Part shown: positions 5,720 through 8,605 of the stretch, one piece after another
Position numbering within the stretch: the stretch's first letter is position 1
How the letters are laid out: every line of letters begins with the position of its first letter
NCBI GenBank assembly: GCA_013044085.1
Contig: JABEVI010000194.1
Location: forward strand, 1 to 8,605
Direction of reading: 5' to 3'
DNA from: Steroidobacteraceae bacterium
GTDB lineage: Bacteria; Pseudomonadota; Gammaproteobacteria; Steroidobacterales; Steroidobacteraceae
DNA length: 8,605 bases
The notes under the pieces: generated by a model
Seen by the model: the letters and a program-made list of their open reading frames with translations, nothing else
What the model was told of the DNA's origin: nothing
Database searches by the model: none
Position numbers and translations under genes: made by a program

Positions 5720-7032
5720 CGCTGACCGGCTGGATGCCGCACCCCTCGCTCGGAGCGTTGTTCATCACTCTCGCGCTGTTGCTGTTCCTCGCCGCCTTCC
5801 TCGCGGGCAGCGAGACGGCGCTGATGAGCGTCAACCGCTACCGACTGCGGCACGCCGCCAAGGCCGGCAACCGCGGCGCGCGCCTCGCCGAGGGGCTGCT
5901 CGCGACGCCGGATCGATTGATCGGGCTGATCCTGTTGCTCAGCACCATCGTCAACGTGGTCACGCCGACCTTGGTCGGCTTGATCGCCTTGCGCCTCGGC
6001 GGGGATTGGATGCTCGCGATCGGGGTGATCGCGCTCAGCTTGGTCACACTGATCTTCTGCGAGGTGGGACCGAAAACCTTCGCCGCGCTGTACCCGGAGC
6101 GGGTGGCGTTGCCGGCCGCCTACGTCTACGGATTCCTGCTGCGGATTCTCTACCCGTTCGTCTGGGCGACCAATCTGGTCGCGAACGGCGCGCTCGGCCT
6201 GTTCGGCGTCTCCTCGCGGCAAATATCCCAAGCCCTGAGCCGCGATGAACTGCGCACGGTCGTCGCCGAGGCCGGCGCCATGATCCCGCAGCGACACCGG
6301 CAGATGCTGGTCGGCATCCTCGACCTGGAAAAGGTGACCGTCGAGGACATCATGGTGCCGCGCACGGAAATCATCGGCATCGACCTCGAGGATGATTGGG
6401 ACGATATCATCGAGCAGCTGCGCCTGAGCCAGCACACCCGGCTGCCGGTTTTCGAGGGCGAGATCGACAAGATCATCGGCACGCTGCACATGAAGCGCAT
6501 CGTGCACGCGCTCGCGCGCGGACGCCTGGATCGCGCGGCGCTCATCGAGGCGGCGACCTCGCGCGACACCTATTTCGTGCCTTCCGGGACGACTCTGAAC
6601 ACGCAGCTGCTGAATTTCCAGCGCGACAAGCGCCGGCTCGCCTTCGTGGTCGATGAGTACGGCGACATCCAGGGACTGGTCACTCTGGAGGACATCCTCG
6701 AGGAAATCGTCGGCGAATTCACAACCGATCCGGCGGCCATGATGCACAAGGACGTCCACCGCGAGACCGACGGCAGTTTCGTGGTCAACGCCTCGACGAC
6801 GGTGCGGGCGCTCAACCGTTCCATGCGCTGGAGTCTGCCGACCGACGGACCGAAGACGTTGAACGGCCTGATCGTCGAATTCCTGGAGACCATACCGGAT
6901 CCGGGCACGACGCTGAAGCTTGCCGGTTACACCTTGGAGGTCCTGCAAACCGGCGACAACGCGATCAAGACGGTGCGCCTGCGGCCGCCGGCGACCCGCA
7001 GTGCGCCGTCGAACGCACCCGTCCAGTCCTAG
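5710..7032 (+). CDS. corB: CNNM/CBS/CorC-domain transporter, CorB (YfjD) type, probable Mg2+ transport or efflux
   Basis: This membrane protein of 440 residues belongs to the CorB/CNNM family, linked to magnesium (and cobalt) export or homeostasis. Domains in order: a CNNM (DUF21) membrane domain, about 12-170, with FLAGSETALMSVNRYRLRH (30-48) and CEVGPKTFA (117-125); a CBS pair, about 212-335, starting at DIMVPRTEI and ending in VDEYGDIQGLVTLEDILEEI (split from GEF); and a C-terminal CorC/HlyC domain, about 345-425. E. coli CorC lacks the membrane domain, so this is the CorB/YfjD form, as the position beside ypjD also suggests. ATG at 5710 has GGA five bases upstream and overlaps ypjD by 10 bp. 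ATG at 5716 would give 438 residues and an ATGA overlap and is nearly as good. The frame is open further upstream inside ypjD, but that part is not family-like. The stop shares CTAG with the radA stop. The transported ion is inferred from the family. Confidence 0.9.
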   Translation: MGMTLTGWMPHPSLGALFITLALLLFLAAFLAGSETALMSVNRYRLRHAAKAGNRGARLAEGLLATPDRLIGLILLLSTIVNVVTPTLVGLIALRLGGDWMLAIGVIALSLVTLIFCEVGPKTFAALYPERVALPAAYVYGFLLRILYPFVWATNLVANGALGLFGVSSRQISQALSRDELRTVVAEAGAMIPQRHRQMLVGILDLEKVTVEDIMVPRTEIIGIDLEDDWDDIIEQLRLSQHTRLPVFEGEIDKIIGTLHMKRIVHALARGRLDRAALIEAATSRDTYFVPSGTTLNTQLLNFQRDKRRLAFVVDEYGDIQGLVTLEDILEEIVGEFTTDPAAMMHKDVHRETDGSFVVNASTTVRALNRSMRWSLPTDGPKTLNGLIVEFLETIPDPGTTLKLAGYTLEVLQTGDNAIKTVRLRPPATRSAPSNAPVQS

Positions 7033-8414
7033 CGGCCGGACGGGCCGGCCTCGCTGCTCGCAGCCTGCAGCTCGAGCGCCTCGGCCAGGCGTTTCACGCC
7101 ACGCACGCTCATGCCCTCCGGAGCGCGCCGGGGCACGTTCGAGAGCGGCACGATCGCCGACGTGAAGCCGTGCTTGGCCGCCTCGCGCAGACGTTCCTCG
7201 CCGAACGGCACCGGCCGTATCTCGCCGGCCAGGCCGAGTTCCCCGAAGGCGATCGCGGCGTGCGCGAACGGCTGATCGGTGAGGCTCGAGCGCGCGGCCA
7301 GCACGATCGCCAGATCCGCCGAGGTTTCGCTGATCCGTACCCCGCCGACCACGTTTGCGAACACGTCCTTGCCGTGCAGGGCGAGTCCGCCGTGGCGATG
7401 CGCGACCGCGAGCAGCATGGTCAGGCGATTGCCGTCGACGCCGACCGCGACGCGGCGCGGATTGCCGCCCGCGCTGTCATCGGCGAGCACCTGCACTTCG
7501 ATCAGCAGCGAGCGCGTACCCTCCCGCAACACCGTGACGACGCTGCCGGAAACCGGCTCCGGGTCACGCGACAGGAAGATCGCCGAGGGGTTGGTCACCT
7601 CGCGCAGGCCCTGCTCGGCCATCGCGAATACGCCGATCTCGTTGGCGGCGCCGAAACGATTCTTGACGGCGCGCAAAACACGGAAACGGCTGCCGGTGTC
7701 GCTCTCGAAGTACAACACCGTGTCGACCATGTGCTCCAGAACCCGCGGTCCGGCGATCTGTCCTTCCTTGGTCACGTGACCGACGAGCAGCACGGCCGTT
7801 CCGGACTGTTTGGCATGCCGCACCAGCAACGCCGTGCATTCGCGCAACTGCGTGACCGCACCGGGGGCCGAGTCGATGCGCTCCGAGTACATGGTCTGGA
7901 TCGAGTCGACGATCAGGGTGCGCGCGCCGACGGCGGTGGCGGCGGCGAGAATTTCCTCGACACAGGTTTCCGCGATCAGGCGGGCGGCGACCCCGTCCAG
8001 GCCGAGGCGGCGCGCGCGCAGCGCCACTTGCTGCAGCGACTCTTCGCCGGTCGCGTACAAGACGCATCCGCCGTCGCTCAGTGCGGCCGCCGCCTGCAGC
8101 ATCAGCGTCGACTTGCCGATGCCCGGATCGCCACCGATCAAGGTCGCCGAGCCGGCCACGAGCCCGCCGCCGAGCACCCGATCGAGTTCGCCCGAGCCCG
8201 TCCCGGTGCGTGCCGGAGCGCTCCCAGACTGCGCTGCCAGGGTCGAGGTCGGCTGCGCCGAGGCGCTTCGGCCCGCTCGCGGCGCGGCCGAGCCCGGCCG
8301 TCCGGGCTCGGCGGCGAGCGTGTTCCATTCCCCGCACGCGGCGCATTGACCTTGCCATTTCGGCGAGCTAGCCCCGCAGTCGCGGCAAACGAACACCTCT
8401 TTCGACTTCGCCAT
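7029..8414 (-). CDS. radA: DNA repair ATPase RadA (Sms)
   Basis: RadA is a RecA-related, DnaB-like hexameric motor that drives branch migration of recombination intermediates and helps repair. The protein has 461 residues (E. coli 460). An N-terminal zinc finger has C10, C13, C24 and C27. A Ser/Ala/Pro-rich linker (33-72) follows, and then the ATPase core with ELDRVLGGGLV (76-86), Walker A GGDPGIGKST (94-103), Walker B TLIVDS (166-171) and the RadA-specific KNRFG (251-255). The C-terminal Lon-like domain (about 285-450) contains DVFANVVGG and FGELGLAGEIRPV. ATG at 8414 has AAGG six bases upstream (8421-8424). The gene is convergent with the corB-type gene, and their stop codons overlap in CTAG. 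It is divergent from the partial gene at 8513. A perfect 11-bp inverted repeat lies in the linker codons. Confidence 0.98.
   Translation of the reverse strand: MAKSKEVFVCRDCGASSPKWQGQCAACGEWNTLAAEPGRPGSAAPRAGRSASAQPTSTLAAQSGSAPARTGTGSGELDRVLGGGLVAGSATLIGGDPGIGKSTLMLQAAAALSDGGCVLYATGEESLQQVALRARRLGLDGVAARLIAETCVEEILAAATAVGARTLIVDSIQTMYSERIDSAPGAVTQLRECTALLVRHAKQSGTAVLLVGHVTKEGQIAGPRVLEHMVDTVLYFESDTGSRFRVLRAVKNRFGAANEIGVFAMAEQGLREVTNPSAIFLSRDPEPVSGSVVTVLREGTRSLLIEVQVLADDSAGGNPRRVAVGVDGNRLTMLLAVAHRHGGLALHGKDVFANVVGGVRISETSADLAIVLAARSSLTDQPFAHAAIAFGELGLAGEIRPVPFGEERLREAAKHGFTSAIVPLSNVPRRAPEGMSVRGVKRLAEALELQAASSEAGPSGR
8287..8312. repeat. Perfect 11-bp inverted repeat with 4-nt loop inside radA
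   Basis: Plus-strand arms GCCGAGCCCGG (8287-8297) and CCGGGCTCGGC (8302-8312) are exact reverse complements around CCGT (8298-8301). It encodes about RadA residues 35-43 (Glu-Pro-Gly-Arg-Pro-Gly), in the poorly conserved linker between the zinc finger and the ATPase. It is the strongest hairpin I noticed in the window. There is no T-run on either side, so it is not a typical intrinsic terminator. Confidence 0.75.
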
Positions 8415-8447
8415 ATCCCACCTTTGCGCCGTTTTGTGAGCTTAGCA

Positions 8448-8478
8448 TTGCTGCGCGCGGCACCCGATCCCCTATACT
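8448..8478 (+). promoter_or_regulatory. Candidate promoter of the gene starting at 8513
   Basis: TATACT (8473-8478; 5 of 6 consensus) lies in an otherwise GC-rich divergent spacer. The best -35 match is TTGCTG (8448-8453; 3 of 6) with a long 19-base spacer. A start near 8485 would leave a leader of about 28 nt. The -10 is convincing and the -35 is poor, so an activator or extended contacts may be needed. I found no comparably good promoter for radA in the same spacer. Confidence 0.4.
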
Positions 8479-8512
8479 GCGCAGCCACATCCATGGGGAT
8501 TATGTCTGCTGC

Positions 8513-8605
8513 ATGAGAAAATTCGCCTTGATTGCGGCCATCGCGGGCGGCGCCATACTCGCTGTTGACCTGGTCATGCGCCTGTTCGGCGGGCATGGGT
8601 CGTGG
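8513..8605 (+). CDS. Start of a gene of unknown function with hydrophobic N-terminus (truncated by window)
   Basis: Thirty-one codons are open to the window edge, beginning MRKFALIAAIAGGAILAVDL. A short basic start followed by a stretch of about 18 hydrophobic residues looks like an uncleaved signal anchor or a signal peptide, so the product is probably membrane-bound or exported. I do not recognise it. ATG at 8513 overlaps the TGA (8514-8516) of a 7-codon ORF (MGIMSAA, from 8493) as ATGA. A GGGG at 8495-8498 is 14 bases upstream, too far for a good ribosome site, so the start is moderately supported only. A TATACT -10 lies 35 bases upstream. Confidence 0.5.
   Translation, partial: MRKFALIAAIAGGAILAVDLVMRLFGGHGSW

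Noticed and set aside
5599..6948. 449-codon minus-strand frame opposite the corB-type gene
   Set aside because: It is rich in Gln, Asp, Arg and His with no recognisable domain. The plus strand encodes CNNM, CBS and CorC domains without a break.
7034..7050. GGCCGG / CCGGCC hairpin just after the shared CTAG, considered as a terminator
   Set aside because: The stem is only 6 bp and no T-run follows on either strand. It also lies in radA codons rich in Gly/Pro/Ser, where such motifs arise easily.
7170..8516. 448-codon plus-strand frame opposite radA
   Set aside because: RadA motifs on the minus strand are complete. The plus frame has shadow-like composition. Only its last codons (8493-8516) were kept, as a mini-ORF remark.
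1..8605. Novel defence, mobile or CRISPR system
   Set aside because: All complete genes belong to known core families in a conserved order, with no repeats in arrays, transposase, integrase, tRNA end or composition break visible by eye. Only the partial gene at 8513 is unidentified.

Overview
The window looks like chromosomal core sequence from a GC-rich gammaproteobacterium. The gene order ffh – rpsP – rimM – trmD – rplS, with a divergent ypjD – corB-type (yfjD) pair upstream of ffh, is the arrangement known from E. coli and its relatives. The protein sequences (Ffh, S16, RimM, TrmD, L19, SppA, RadA) are also of gammaproteobacterial type. sppA directly after rplS and radA tail-to-tail with the corB-type gene differ from E. 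coli. The G/C-biased third codon positions suggest a high-GC lineage, perhaps Xanthomonadales- or Nevskiales-like. That last placement is a guess.

Layout. Positions 1-1460 (minus) hold the first three quarters of sppA, an inner-membrane signal peptide peptidase, cut by the window edge. Positions 1507-4853 (minus) hold the translation and secretion cluster, read in the order ffh, rpsP, rimM, trmD, rplS: the SRP GTPase, ribosomal protein S16, a 30S maturation factor, the tRNA m1G37 methyltransferase and ribosomal protein L19. The 44 bp between ffh and ypjD form a compact divergent control region with a palindromic -10 element. Positions 4898-7032 (plus) hold two overlapping membrane-protein genes: a YpjD/CcsA-like protein and a CNNM/CBS/CorC-type ion transporter. 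Positions 7029-8414 (minus) hold radA, a recombination ATPase, whose stop codon shares a CTAG with the stop of the transporter gene. Positions 8415-8512 are a divergent spacer, and a new plus-strand gene of unknown function starts at 8513 and leaves the window.

How the genes fit together. The minus cluster couples ribosome assembly (S16, RimM, L19), reading-frame maintenance (TrmD) and co-translational membrane targeting (Ffh). SppA, which degrades cleaved signal peptides, is a sensible downstream partner of SRP-dependent export. YpjD and the CorB-like protein are probably co-translated. No stretch longer than 300 bases lacks a gene. I saw no tRNA, rRNA, CRISPR array, insertion sequence, phage gene or defence gene.

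I did not find a new multi-gene system. The best second-look items are small. They are a predicted leaderless ffh transcript arising from a symmetric -10 element, an out-of-frame mini-ORF with the best Shine-Dalgarno in front of ypjD, the shared CTAG stop of two convergent genes, and a perfect 11-bp inverted repeat in the RadA linker.
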